DNA of 64,000 nucleotides from Coccinella septempunctata (GCF_907165205.1 NC_058190.1:6952001-7016000); one strand, 5' to 3'; positions 22,059 to 33,648 are shown, numbered from the stretch's first letter. The notes: generated from the sequence alone by a model not told the origin. Translations and numbers: made by a program.

Positions 22059-22849
22059 AAATCTCTATACCCCGATTTTGAACAGTTACTCAATATGATA
22101 CCAAGAATTTTTTCAGATTTTTTATCTCTTTTGGTTTTTGTTTCACATTGATATTTCATTGTAGCATGTTCAAACTCAAATCAGTGTTAAGAACAATTAA
22201 GAAATTGTTCTTATTTTTAATTTTGACAAAAGCAGTCTATGATAATCAAATTGCCCAATTCATATAAAATACGGGATTTAACACTCCTTATGTAAATATC
22301 ACCACTTTCAAGTATAGAGTTAAAGAAATCATAAGGGGAAGTAGTCGGTACGTACGATTCGAGATCAAGACTCGACATTGGTTGCTTTAGGAATGCTACC
22401 TCAAATACGGAAATGTGTCACATCTTTGAGCAATGGCCTGAATTACGTACTGAGTCAGTTAAAAAGTAGAAATTTCCACGTGGGAGATAATATTATTAAT
22501 ATTGAATAATTTTCAGTTATTCTTGAGATTCAGCTTAATTTTGGAATATATCTCTATGAGAATCTTTGCAATATATAAAGAATTGAATCGCCGATGTCAC
22601 CCTGTCGTTATTTTTATCAAAATATGTCGAAAAATGATTGTGAAAACAAGTTTTTTGACGCTAAAGTTCAAGTTTTTTTTTCTCATTAAAAACAACTAAA
22701 TTAAAAAAAGAGACAGGGTGACATCAAGGACGTCCTTTAACTTCAATTAAAAACAAAAATCAAGGTTTCACGTGAGAAATTGAAAGCGTAAATTAGGAAC
22801 TAGTGAATGCCGTTTTTGAATGGAGATTTTTAAGGTATCACTTCCCTTA
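22059..22849. other. No gene recognised
   Basis: AT-rich. A short inverted pair exists near 22590-22730 (CCCTGTCG/GACAGGGTGACATC-type words), but no element boundary is clear. Confidence 0.35.
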
Positions 22850-23251
22850 GGCGCGGTTCTCACTGGAGCGATACGATAAACGATGCGACAGGTGATTCGA
22901 TAAGCAACCCGACCCTGATTCGACACGGCTCTCTTATAACCGTGCAAACGTAATGGAAGCAACTAATTCAGTGCACACTGAAGCGATCGCGATACTACAC
23001 CGATAAATATCGAAATCGCGTCGGTTTGGGCGACACAGCTGCCGTGTCGCTTCAGCGACAGAAAGGTGATTGAGAATCAAATCGGAAAAAGTAGCATAGA
23101 ATTTCGTAATTGATTGACAATTAAGCGCTTAATTTGGATATCGTATCGCTTCAGTGTGCACTGGAGTGTTGCGAAGATAAAAGTTGCATCGGGCGATAAA
23201 AGATTGCTCATGTTGCATCGCTTGTCGTATCGCTCCAGTGAGAACCGCGCC
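22850..23251. mobile_element. MITE, 402 bp, TTA target duplication
   Basis: Terminal repeats start GGCGCGGTTCTCACTGGAGC and extend about 40 bp with a few mismatches. Inside, a second exact pair CAGTGCACACTGAAGCGAT (22973 on) and its inverse (23146-23164) marks subterminal inverted repeats. Flanking TTA lies at 22847-22849 and 23252-23254. Length, ends and 3-bp duplication suggest a PIF/Harbinger-type MITE. It is GC- and CpG-richer than its surroundings. Confidence 0.85.
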
Positions 23252-24184
23252 TTAAGGAACTAAAAGGTTCAATCGATACGATAACAATTAAAAACTTCTT
23301 CTTTCCACTTTATCATTCCGAGAATATGTAAGGTCTTTTGAGAAATCATAGGTCAGATGAGTATTCTGAAATGCCTGTGAGACCTGTTGTTTCGCTTATA
23401 GATTCGCTTACGTAAACCTTAGAATATAGAATAACAGAAAGGACCATACTGATCATTCCAAGTTGACCGGAATAGAGGAGAAATATGGCCGACATATATT
23501 TCCGTTTCAACAGTGGCGTAAGACAATGAAGTTTTCAAAAAACTAACTTCAATAGTCAGTGGATTCTGATCAATCAAAAAAATTAGGAAAGCACTGACGT
23601 AAAGTCAGAAGCTTTTTCAAGCTCGTTCAAATTGATAATCAAAGCGGAAATTCACCCCGCCTAACACTGCTTGACTAGATACTTAATGATATTAAGGTCT
23701 ATGACTTAACATCACCTACGCCCATGGAGTGTTATTGTCATGGGATAACCTTGTTATGTCATGAAATTCGGGAACTCATAATAAATACCTGATATTCAGC
23801 TTAAAAAAATCACCTACCTATGAATTATTCACGATAAAATATCCAAAATCCTTATTTCCAGAAAATTTCAAGAATCCAAATTACCGAAAGTGAGTTAAAA
23901 CATCACTCAGTTCATTTGGCCACAGATAACAGAATCATTTGACTTCCAAGTCTGCCACTTTTCAAATCAAAACTTGGAAGACCAATATGGCCGTTTCCCT
24001 CGCACAATTCCCGTCACATTTATTCGAAAAAGCTCCTTCCTGATATTCTATGTTCTAAGACGTAAACGATCTCAGATGTGGATTAATTCAAGAATTGAAG
24101 AGGTTTTCACCAATAATCTCACACATACAGTCGAAATAACTTGGAGTTGATACATAGGATTTCGCATATTCCTCTGAACCATAA
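23252..24184. other. No gene recognised
   Basis: AT-rich. Near 23714-23745 a short inverted pair of CCCATG and CATGGG occurs. The right end leads into the Penelope-like remnant. Confidence 0.35.
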
Positions 24185-24690
24185 TTACATCATAATTTCT
24201 TTAGAAGTTATAAATCTTTTCAACTTTTTACCCATAAATCAATAAGTCCCTAATTTATTTATGATTGAAATAAAGACTGTGTATAATATACCTAAATGAG
24301 TAAACAGATTTCATGGAGTTAGTAGAACTTTGTCTCCAGCAAAACTTTTCACTTCCATGTGAACACAAGAGAGACAGGTAATGGCCCGACATGCATTTCT
24401 CTCTTTCTACAAAATAGCTAATTTCATGCTAGTATTGCTCAGTCCATGTCTCTATGTCTATGATTTTTCTAAAATAAAATTTTGTGCCAAATACGTCGAT
24501 GATATTTTTATAGTCTGGAGAGGAACATGTGACGAACATAGGTAAAACATGAAATTCACATTACAGTATTTTTGGATCCCACATTAGCTTCAGCTGACAA
24601 TGATATTTTCTGTAGAAAATCCACCCAAGGAGGTTTGATCATAAATAATTTCTCTAACCACGCTATTCAACTAAAAGTTATAGCATTCTG
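24185..24690 (+). pseudogene. Penelope-like reverse transcriptase remnant
   Basis: Across several frames the conserved Penelope-like RT blocks appear in the right order: IIISLEVINLFNFLPIN (equivalent to the SxDVxxLFTNxP block) at 24185-24240; MELVELCLQQNFSL at about 24312, the block before the MGSPLSP motif; LSP near 24440; the catalytic box AKYVDDIFIVW at 24490-24525; then FCRKSTQGGLIINNFSNHA at 24610-24665, the equivalent of the YRKPT...SNH block. At least four frame breaks occur. No endonuclease domain follows here. The blocks are known from this family; the assignment to one locus is inferred from order and spacing. Confidence 0.75.
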
Positions 24691-25120
24691 TTGCGAATGT
24701 TTATGTGAACTTATTTGGTAAAAACCTCTTTCAATCGTTAATTGACCCACTTTGAGATCCTTCACGGGAGCAAATCTATAAGGTCTCACAGGTATTTCAG
24801 AAAACCGATCTGACATGTCATTTCGGGAAGAAAAAAGTTTTTCAATTGTTAACGTATGTTGTGAACTTAACTTTTGCCGGAACTGGATTTTCCTTGCGGG
24901 TACTGAATGAAACATTGGACCTTTGAATAAGAAACACGTTTGCCAAATATGAAGGAAATATAACGGGTAGTTCGTCTGATGTGGCCTCAGAATGAAACGA
25001 GCGAAATTCATAAAACATCCTGTTACGAAGACAGTAAGAGCAAATGAATCTGGTATCTCCAGAATCACCTCAGTGCCACCTATCCACCTGTATTTCCGTT
25101 TCCCAATGAAACACCCTGTA
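24691..25120 (-). repeat. Probable dispersed repeat with an ACAGGGTGTTTCATT end
   Basis: The minus strand starts ACAGGGTGTTTCATTGGG at about 25119, the kind of end shared by several hairpin repeats in this window. It covers a 133-codon minus frame (25068-24667) without a known domain. That frame runs on into the Penelope remnant, so it is probably not a gene. Confidence 0.4.
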
Positions 25121-25459
25121 TAAGAGGTGAATGCAGTTTACATATTATTGAGTTTTTGTTCAATTAATATTATTCCCTTCTGACTTAAATTTTACAGTCT
25201 CTAGATATTCACTTGGTAACGCTGAAGTAATTTCAATCATTCTCCAGATAGAAAGAGTCCACATCATCCTAAAATATAACTCCCATGTCCAGAAGAAGAT
25301 AACATTTCTAAACATTCAGCGGTGCCATTGTCAGGGTAGATCTTATTTCCGATCAGTTGTGGTTTCGGCATTTCCCATGATGATATTCAGAAGTTCCCGA
25401 ATGTGTAACAGGTTTCAAGTTACCTCCAGCTCTCGAATTGTGAACGTGTCTCGGCCTAT
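25121..25459. other. No gene recognised
   Basis: AT-rich spacer. Confidence 0.35.
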
Positions 25460-25560
25460 CTGATGGCACCCATAATACCCCCGTCAGCGGAGCGTCGTTG
25501 TGAGCGCCGCTATCGCGACGCGAACCGTCGTTTCCGAAAGGTTACCGTATCATTCCTACC
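25460..25560. other. Short CpG-rich patch
   Basis: CpG dinucleotides are dense here (words such as GAGCGCCGCTATCGCGACGCG), in contrast to the AT-rich flanks. The plus frame 25463-25672 reads through it without a recognised domain. It may be an unmethylated regulatory patch or part of an unknown repeat. Confidence 0.3.
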
Positions 25561-25794
25561 CACCCGTTCTAAATTATTATACACAAACAAATTCGGAGGG
25601 GAAACGTCCCACATAAACTATGACAATTTCGTGGGATGCAGGAGCGGATTCTCTTTTTTAGATGTTGTTTGATGAAAGCACACAATGTTTACTTATATTT
25701 TAAAATATCTTTTCTTATGTCTTTGTTATATGTATCATGATGCATTTGACATTAGTTTGAATCTATTATAGTTGGGGAACCCAAAAGGGAAATT

Positions 25795-26610
25795 CGGAAT
25801 TTACTCGAGCGTGTCCGATTTATATAAGGGGAAGTACCTTAGACTCTGCAGAGTACCTCTACCAGAAATTAGACCTGTATATAGGGGGAATTGTCTGGGA
25901 CAGCCTGTCAAAATAGTGAAAAAAAAAACGATCACTGTTCATACTCGAGCGTGTCAGATTAGGATATATTTGGTTAATTACATGTTGAAAAGTATGATAT
26001 ATTCTCTTAATCTGACAATTCAAGAGCGACGAAAATGTGTAGGAGGGTCAACAAAGTTGCAAAAAGTCACGTGTACATTCTCGAGCACCATGAAGATCAC
26101 CAAAATCAGTTTTTTTTTTAATTATCTCCACTCCTGGGCTTCCAATTGTTTTCGAATTCATTATAAAAGTTGTATAACATTTTCTACAAATTTTGTACTA
26201 AGCAATTTTTCCTACGTTTGAACGTTTTTGAGATATATGGCGAGTAATGTACATTAGACTGGGTTTCTACATCGACCTTGGCCTTTCGCATGTGTGGCTA
26301 AGCTCCTTGCACTTACCACCCTCTAGCCCAAAAATGGTTAAGGGTATGAAACATTTCTTCAGCCAAAAGTAGTATAGAATTTTATTATCTACAACTTTCA
26401 TAGTGAATAGAGAAACTATTAGAGGTACTAAAATTGGGATATTCAACAAATATTGTCTCTTTATTATCTTCAAACTGCCAGATTAAGTAACTCCCCCCCT
26501 GATTAGTGTCATATTAATGGGTCAACACGTCTGCAACACCAAGATTAACAATCTGTATGGAAATCTGACACGATCGAGTAACAAGTAACGATTTTTTTTT
26601 GCATTTTTAA
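25795..26610. repeat. Cluster of ACTCGAGCGTGTC words
   Basis: ACTCGAGCGTGTCCGATT at about 25804, ACTCGAGCGTGTCAGATT at about 25943 and the inverse form AATCTGACACGATCGAGT at about 26562. A local inverted pair GTGTCAGATTAGGATAT / ATATTCTCTTAATCTGAC brackets 25950-26020. Probably pieces of one dispersed family, with no gene seen. Confidence 0.5.
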
Positions 26611-26737
26611 AGGACCACTGTGACCTTGCGTCAAGTCCGAATTGTCAATATCTTGAAATCCTGCAGACGCTTATTCACCATTGAATAGCATACATCATTC
26701 TACCATTCAAAATCCACTAGGTCTCCACAACTGTCGA

Positions 26738-27567
26738 GTTAAAGAGTACTGGACTGTATGAAAAGATAATTGAGTTGGAGATGGTATAAAAACATTTATT
26801 GAGTATCGTTCACAATCATAAAATGAATATGTCACCTGCATGAAGCTAATACAGTAAAAGCAACTAATATTAACCACATCTATAAACTCAGAGAGACAAT
26901 ATCCAACTAAGAACAAGAGATGGTCCAGAGCAGTTCAAATGAGAATTCACTTGATGTCAGACTTAGACGTTGAGGAGTTCAATAAATTCAATATCAACGA
27001 GTCTGATCATCAACGAGAAATCGATACATTAAATTTGAGTTGATCAATAATGTTAATGTAAGTATGAGCAGAACAAGAGTCGCACAAGTTAAATGAGAAG
27101 CACAGAATTAATGAATTTGAGAAGCACTAGAATATTAAAAATAATATGAAAAGGGCAATAAATTCTAATTAAATGAGAAGCTCAATAATAATTAATTAAA
27201 TGAAAAGGACAATCATAGTTAATTTGAGAAGAACATAGTATAATTCATATACATTGAGATGATCTTGAAGAGTGTAAAAATTTATCAATGAATTCAACAT
27301 TTACAGAGACGAACTGCTTACAAGTAAGCACGATTAGAACGTTCATCAGAAAAACAGAAGAAACAATTGATAAATTAAGAGAAGTCAAGAGAGTACTGAG
27401 TTAAATCCCTAATCGTAGATTTTGAGATATGCTGAAGGCTGAGAAAACTAACATGTATGTTGAGTCCGATGAATGAATATAGAAAAGAACCAATGAGAGT
27501 ACATATTATAAAGAGTAGACCATACCAAATGAGTAGACACGAGTATTCGAGCAGTCTTTCCAGGGTG
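26738..27567 (-). mobile_element. Solo-LTR-like repeat, copy Y (minus)
   Basis: Inverse of copy X: shared words include CATTTATTGAGTATCGTTCACAA-type text, CCTGCATGAAGCTAATACAG, TCAAATGAGAATTCACTTGATG and CTGCTTACAAGTAAGCACGA. The edge at about 27567 breaks inside the CACCCTGG word that follows TGTTA in copy Z, so the first few bases are lost. It contains a local expansion of short repeats (27085-27240). Confidence 0.6.
27085..27240. repeat. Degenerate tandem repeat, about 35-40 bp units
   Basis: Variants of TTAAATGAGAAGCACAAT followed by AATTAAT recur four to five times inside copy Y. Copies X and Z have fewer, so the expansion is specific to this copy. Confidence 0.65.
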
Positions 27568-27675
27568 GAGCCTAGGTCGAGGTGTATCGAGCAATATTAT
27601 TGCTCGCTTAACTGAAGTTGAGGTGTTCACATCCTGTTTTGAGGAAAACAGCTACGTCCAGGGTCCACCCTGGAG
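27555..27675. repeat. Short inverted pair CCAGGGTGGA
   Basis: CCAGGGTGGAGCC near 27559 and GGGTCCACCCTGG near 27661 are near-perfect inverses about 90 bp apart, at the broken edge of copy Y. Within the loop GAGCAATA and TATTGCTC also pair. Confidence 0.65.
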
Positions 27676-28389
27676 AATATGAGGATTCATCTGAAACTCA
27701 ACAACAGTAATTAGTCATATGTACATCGAGGTGATCATAAGAGTTGTCTTAAAAATGATTAAACTGATTCTAATAATAAAGAATATTATGAGTAGACAAT
27801 GAATCAGTAATCAATTTCATTGAGATGGACTTGAGAAGTTTCAATCCTGGTGCTACATTCCCATTTTCATGTTAGAAGATCTAGAGAAGTCTGAAAATCT
27901 ATATAAATTATGAAATATAATAAAATATATAGTTCTGAGAAGGCAATGGTTCGATTTGTCTTGAGTGGACATTTCAGTTGAGCGGTGCTAGCAAGGATTA
28001 TGAATCTATTTCTAGATTCTGAAATCTCTTGCACGTGGACTAAATGGTGTAATTTATAATTTTGAGTAGTCTGAGAGTACTTTACCTTATGAGAAGAACA
28101 ATTTAGGATTGTGCGAGAAGGCTGAAAAATTGAGAACAACTAAAAGAGGTGAACTCAAAATGAGGTGTTATAAAATCACAATGATAGCAGAGAGAGGTTA
28201 CTACAACGGTGCTAACAAGGAGAATCTTAAGAAAAATATGTAAATGTGTAGTTTTTCACTTCTGAAAAACACTGAAAGTGGGCCGCTGCGTCGTTCAACC
28301 AGCGCACCGCAGAATCGGGGTACCATACGTGGCCACCGGAGCTGGTCAGGACGTAGACTAGAGAGAGGTCGGAGGGGGGCTTTGCTCAA
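27676..28389. other. Degenerate LTR-like text, then a GC-rich patch
   Basis: 27690-28200 resembles the interior of the X/Y/Z family (for example ACATCGAGGTGATCATAAGAG against ACATTGAGATGATCTTGAAG), so it may be a further broken copy. 28255-28390 is GC-rich with no recognised product. Confidence 0.4.
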
Positions 28390-28506
28390 TTTTCAACAAG
28401 TGAATATAAATTACTAAATTCAGATTTTTTTAATAATCTACTATAATTATTTCTTTGGATGTGAAGGTTCGATTGAAACAAGAACACTCTTTGCTTCTAA
28501 ACTGAC

Positions 28507-28535
28507 GTTTCATTTTTATTTAAAATCATCTTCAG
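28507..28535 (-). ncRNA. Hammerhead-ribozyme-like motif 2
   Basis: The minus strand reads CTGAAGA, T, then ATTTT/AAAAT arms around a small loop, then GAAAC. The layout matches motifs 1 and 3, including one extra base before stem II. The stem is AT-only and weak. Probably the terminal repeat of a decayed Penelope-like copy. Confidence 0.4.
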
Positions 28536-29242
28536 GGCATTATAAATGTGAAAAAGACATTCGTGAGCCACTACGTGTGAAAAAGCCAAGAACTGAAATT
28601 ATATAGAGGTATATGCCTTGTACAACAGTGTATAAATGTAAAGGTAAAAATGAGATAAATTTAAACGACAACTTCCATAAAATATTTCAACAATTTTTCA
28701 ACAATTGTATCGCTAACACTGAATCTTCATCAGGTTATTACAAAAATAATAAAAAAGACGGAACTGACTAATACGCCTTCAATACTGAACGGATTTCTTT
28801 GCAAAATATTCATAAGACGTTTTTGTGGTTAATAATATTATTTTCCATTAGTGTTTGCTTATTTTTTATTGGTAAGTGAATATTTCTATGAGTATTTATA
28901 GCGTTATATTTAAAGAATGCACAAATTGGAGCACTCCATCAGAGACCAACGTCTCTAACTGCATTCATAGTCCCCTTTCAATTCAGATACAATGCTTGAA
29001 TAGTTTATGGACAAGCCATATTGGCTTAGTATTCGAAAGTTCATGATGACGTGGTAAATTTAAAAAAAAATAGAAAATTGTCACTGAGTATTCTGAAAGA
29101 AGTCAGTTTCTTGCATTGCAATATTGAATATAATATATATGAGAAAGAATAAAAATGGTTATGGAGTTATATAGTTGTCATTCCGTTGATTAAAATAAAA
29201 TTTATATTTAAACCACATTCATGATTCAACGAACCATAAACA
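28536..29242 (+). mobile_element. Sequence ending in an LTR 3' edge; 5' boundary not resolved
   Basis: The last bases (ACCATAAACA, ending 29242) are followed three bases later by a tRNA-Lys-type primer-binding site, so this edge is the 3' end of a 5' LTR. AATAAAATTT lies 40-50 bp before the edge. The LTR start was not found and may lie anywhere in this stretch. Confidence 0.5.
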
Positions 29243-29245
29243 AAT

Positions 29246-29262
29246 TGGCGCCCAACGTGGGG
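29246..29262 (+). other. tRNA-Lys primer-binding site
   Basis: TGGCGCCCAACGTGGGG is the complement of the 3' end of a tRNA-Lys, the primer used by several retroelements, including gypsy. Its place right after a CA-ending LTR edge supports the call. Confidence 0.85.
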
Positions 29263-29790
29263 TCTTCAAGATGTAGAGAAATATTTTTTATTTTGATATC
29301 GAATTTGAACACCTCATTCTTAGATGTATTAACAAATTGATTTCACTAACAATCACAATATTATCTATATTTTGTTTATAGAGGACAAGAACAAATCGAC
29401 TGTAGTTGGTATTTAAAACGTGATTCAGGGAAAGAGATGCGACTAACCTGGAGCTTCATTCCTCGAAGTTTGGTGACCACCGTAATACACCTCCACACTT
29501 ACAGTAGTTGATGATTGAAAAATTTTATTTTCACTCTTAGTAATAATTCGATTGATTGAATCGTTTTTCGTTTTTCACGCCGTTCTCTCTCCTTATCGTT
29601 TCAGACAAAACAAATATCACATCTCTTCAGGACATATGGACGGTATGGCAAATCTCCACTATACAGTCGTTCTTTTATTATCACATTATTTAACTACAGT
29701 TGCAACAGTGACTGTTACAAAAAAGGGAAAGCACTCAGCTTAATCAAAAGGAGAAGAAATAATCGCGCAAAAATAATGTTACGAATATAT

Positions 29791-30010
29791 TGGATGTTCT
29801 GTTGAAGATAAAAGAAGACATCGAGAGAAAATTCGAAGAACAATTTGAAAATTTTCAAGAACAATCGTTGAAATTGGAGAAAATGCTGTAATTAATGAAA
29901 ATGAAAATTGGAATGAAGACGATTTCTGGAAGAGCATTCGAAAGGAGTTAGGGGAACAACTGGATGCTGATATAAGTAAAAGGAAAGAGAATGTACAAAA
30001 ATAAAATAAG
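29791..30010 (+). pseudogene. Possible gag-like coiled-coil remnant
   Basis: Downstream of the primer-binding site one frame gives ILDVLLKIKEDIERKFEEQF and continues Glu/Lys-rich to a stop near 29890. A shifted frame carries on with NWNEDDFWKSIRKELGEQLD. Heptad-like and charged, it would suit the start of a Gag, but no knuckle or protease follows. Confidence 0.35.
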
Positions 30011-30261
30011 ATATTACAAGGAGTGATATGAAAAAAAAAGCATCACATCAGAATTAATTGGTTTAGGGGCAAATTACAAATAGAATTATAATGGAAGAAT
30101 AATAGATGAAGAAGTAACGTATACAAGAAATGAGGACAACACCAGGTGCAGAAAATGGGAAATTATCATCCAAAAAGTCAGAGAAACTGTGAAACAGAAT
30201 GGAGAGAAATATGTAAGGAAGATAGAGGGAAAGAAATGGAGAAAACATGTTAGATTCAAAA

Positions 30262-30352
30262 AAAGAAGACTTAGGCTTATAGTAGATGAACATTTGTTTT
30301 TTGTATGATCACAAAAAAGGCAGACTTAGGATCTTAGTTGATGAACGTTTGT
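30262..30352 (+). repeat. Short tandem duplication, about 50-bp unit
   Basis: AGACTTAGG...GTTGATGAAC.TTTGTTTTTT occurs at 30266-30305 and again at 30319-30358 with scattered differences. Confidence 0.65.
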
Positions 30353-32210
30353 TTTTTATATCACATTTCAGTTCAGTTATATTGAAATTTCGAGTCCATT
30401 CATTCAGCAAATCATTCATTTCTGAAAATTTAAAATGTTTATTTCCAGTTATTGATCCGTTGAATCCTAATTTTGGTTTATATAGAATTTTATTTTCAAT
30501 CAACGGAATAACAGTTATATAACAATTTCTATTATTTTTCAAATATTTAATTCAGTCTTTCAATTCAAGAAACTGTTTCTTCTGAAATACTGACTGACAC
30601 TTCTCCATTCTTTTTTTATTTTACCAGGTCATCATGAATTCTCAAATAGGTACTAAGATAGCATCCTTGAAGCAGCCCTAAATAATTCAATTCAAAATTC
30701 AACACAAATATCCTCCAAAATCTCATACCCACTCATTAAATAAACTGACTCAACTATATTGGGGAGAACATAACAATAAAAAAAGAGTAATTTCTTCATT
30801 TCAGGAATTGTCAACCCTGCACTAATTCCGAAATTAGTCGGGGAACGACATATATTATATATTGAGAATTAGAAAATATATAGAACTAGAATAAAAAAAA
30901 ATATAGGCTTCATATTAAAAAAATATATAGTTAAGATTCTGTCACTACGGGAATTATACTACTGAAATATAGGTAGGTACATAAAAAAACTATAATATAA
31001 AATTTATTTATCAATATTTATGAAACTTCATGTATAGTGATACCAATTCGAAGAGTCGAAAAATGATTTTTCCCATATACCTTGAAACCAAACGAAGATA
31101 GAGGGGTGCAGTTTCAGCTATTATCAATTTCTGGAAAATCACTGTAGAAAATGTGTAATCCATTTATCCCTAGCTTTTACGGTTACAGAGCGGCCATTCA
31201 ATCCTATCAAATTTGGCCCAGCCTGTACATCTGATGATCATATGAAAGGCATTTTGTTTCGATAATATTATTTTGGAATTTAGAATTACCTCCTACCGCT
31301 ATCTTTCTGGAGAAAACTACGACAAAAGTAAATGAATTTTATGAAACTTGGAATTTATCCATGACATTGAGAAAATGCTCAATGAGTCGATATTTCGTAT
31401 TAACATGACCTGAGTTGCCAGCAGAAATAAGGAACTATATCAGTACCTAATACATTTTCCTTTCCCGCAAAAGCGCCAAACAAGTAAATAACTGCTGTGA
31501 AATACAAAAACCAGCGTACATCTCTTCGTGAAAACCCCTAAATTGCATTCCTTTGTAAAGAATGCTGAAAACATCTGAATTTTCATTTGTGTCTGTACTT
31601 AAATACTCACTTTTTTAAATGCTCTATTCATTCTGAGGGTGCATTGTTGTTATTCAAATTAACAGCATCGGTATGGAGGTATGGTTTCTTTATTACAGGC
31701 TTTTTTCCCGCAGAATGAATATAGTGGGTTTTAGATTAAAATATACAGCGTTGGATGCATTAGGCATCTTCGTTTCCCAATTTCCTAATTATCACTGTTG
31801 GGCTTGAAATATGGCTGTATGAGAGTGGTTTCCTGCTATATTAATATGTGTACTTTTATTTTTCTTTCTGGAATGTTTTATTCCCTCATCAATAGAAATA
31901 TTTTACCCATCCATTTCCACTGTATAGGGTTTTTTTATGATATGGGCACGATCAGGCAAATGATTATAAAATCCATTTTTTTTTCTTCATCACTCGCAGA
32001 TTCCATCGGATAAATTGAAGGCATTAGTTTTTTGCTGCCTAGTCAAATATTATTATTCTATCATTAGGACCCATTAGCTCCCAAATTGCTTGATTGTGGC
32101 TGTTTCTGGTACTTCCAGACTAGATTGGAGAAAACGTTGAAAAAAGTCCAGGGCTTGATTTTCGTGTATATTGCTTAGTGGAAACCGCTTCATGATATCT
32201 TCATTTGTCT
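30353..32210. other. No gene recognised
   Basis: AT-rich, with a very AT-rich block at 30850-31020. Short frames only. 31060-31235 has the less AT-rich composition of a dispersed repeat and ends CAGCCTGTAC, but no partner was seen in this window. Confidence 0.35.
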
Positions 32211-32213
32211 TGA

Positions 32214-32266
32214 AAATATAACCAAATTTTGATATTTTGTCGACTTCGAAAATGCGCCATAACAAA
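32214..32266 (-). repeat. Fragment of the 43778-43945 fold-back family
   Basis: The minus strand shares TTATGGCGCA, TTTCGAAGTCGACAAAATAT and CAAAATTTGGTTATAT with the left arm at 43797-43845. Only a single arm is present. Confidence 0.65.
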
Positions 32267-33332
32267 AATATATAAAAAAGATGAAAACTTTCTAAAGGCA
32301 CTTTTTCACTGGGAATATGACACTATACTCAACATTTTTCATTTCTTGTACTAAGGTTGAAAAAAAATTACTTTTTTTTTCGAATGCAGGTGGTATCTTT
32401 TTTGATGTCAGGTACAAAAAATTGTCTTTTCAAGAATATACATACAGGGTGGTGGCCATTTAAAAACGAAACTGAGTCATTTACAAGTGAACAGGGAAAT
32501 GCTCCTTCTTACAAAAATGATGTATTTTTTATGAAATATTTTTGAAACGTCACATTTTGATATAACCATTTCAACCATTTCCCAAAAAAATTATTTTAAG
32601 TACATACTTAAAAATGAAAAATAAAAATAGGTATTTGAAATTTGAAGCGTTTTGTGTCAAATGTACAAGTTGGCAACGTCGACTGAAAAATGCGTTGATA
32701 ATAAAGGACAACAAATACATTATCTTGATGAGACAGAGAAAAATGGCTGTCTATGAAGTCTGCGACGAACGAGGAAGGTCGTAAAATTTTATGGGATTTT
32801 TATGGCCGTTGAGGCTCGCCAGTAAGTGAGCACCTTATGATGACTGTTAGTAAACAGCTGTTATTTCATAAAAAAGCTGATCGGACATTTTATTTTCTAG
32901 TAGTCGCTGTTGCCAAATCGTAAACTTGAAACAAAGTGATTTAAATTTTAAAACCCCATATTTGAAGATTGATTTTGAATAGTTTCCGTGGTGAATTTGA
33001 AAAAATCATGAATTAAACTCATAATTATTCAGTTTAAATTTTCATATACAGTGATAACCTAAATTGAGGAGAATTCCCCATTGACCACTTTCGTTGAGAA
33101 CGCCGACCCGAGTCAGGTTGATTTCGTTTGGAGGGTGAGAGCCGCCCCGTTCAGGGGGTGGAAAGGAGATATCTAGTTTTTGACCTTTTTCGAAATTCGG
33201 ATTGAATTTGACTAATTAATTGATGTTAATATTATTACATGAGAATATTTTCTGATTCGTGATAACACATTCTCTTGAAGTTATGATTATTTTTGTTTCT
33301 TAAAATTATGGGTTCATAGAAATTCAGTTCTT
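32267..33332. other. No gene recognised
   Basis: Contains an ACAGGGTGGTGGCCATTTAAA word at 32443, probably the edge of a dispersed repeat, and a palindrome of ATTTTAAGTA type near 32590-32613. No gene. Confidence 0.35.
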
Positions 33333-33530
33333 GAAGTGAAATAGCCAACCCCTAAGCGGGGTGGCTACCCTTCTCGAATTTTTTATAAGGACGATTGGTC
33401 ATGTGATACGTCATTTGAAAGTTCATCACTTTTCATAATTTGCAACTCTTAAATGATGTATCACCTGGCCAATCATCCCTATTAAAAATTCAGGGTAGCC
33501 ACCCCGCTTAAGGATTGGCTATTGCACTTC
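33333..33530. mobile_element. Fold-back MITE, 198 bp
   Basis: Arms of about 85-90 bp: GAAGTG.AATAGCCAA.CC at both ends, then TAAGCGGGGTGGCTACCCT, GAATTTTT and GATTGG on each arm. The central loop is about 20 bp. No clear target duplication. Confidence 0.85.
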
Positions 33531-33535
33531 TCCAT

Positions 33536-33648
33536 TGGGTCACAAACGTGAAATACAAGGAATGAACAGATTTCTGTGAAACGATAACATATATTTATTT
33601 ATTAGATATAAGACCTCTGCTTTTGTAGCGTTCCACGTTTGTGACCCA
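33536..33648. repeat. Inverted repeat TGGGTCACAAACGTG
   Basis: 15-bp exact arms at 33536-33550 and 33634-33648, 113 bp overall, directly beside the fold-back MITE. Probably another small MITE. Confidence 0.8.

Noticed and set aside
24667..25068. 133-codon minus-strand open frame
   Set aside because: No recognisable domain. It crosses from a repeat-like sequence into the Penelope RT remnant on the other strand, so it is most likely chance.
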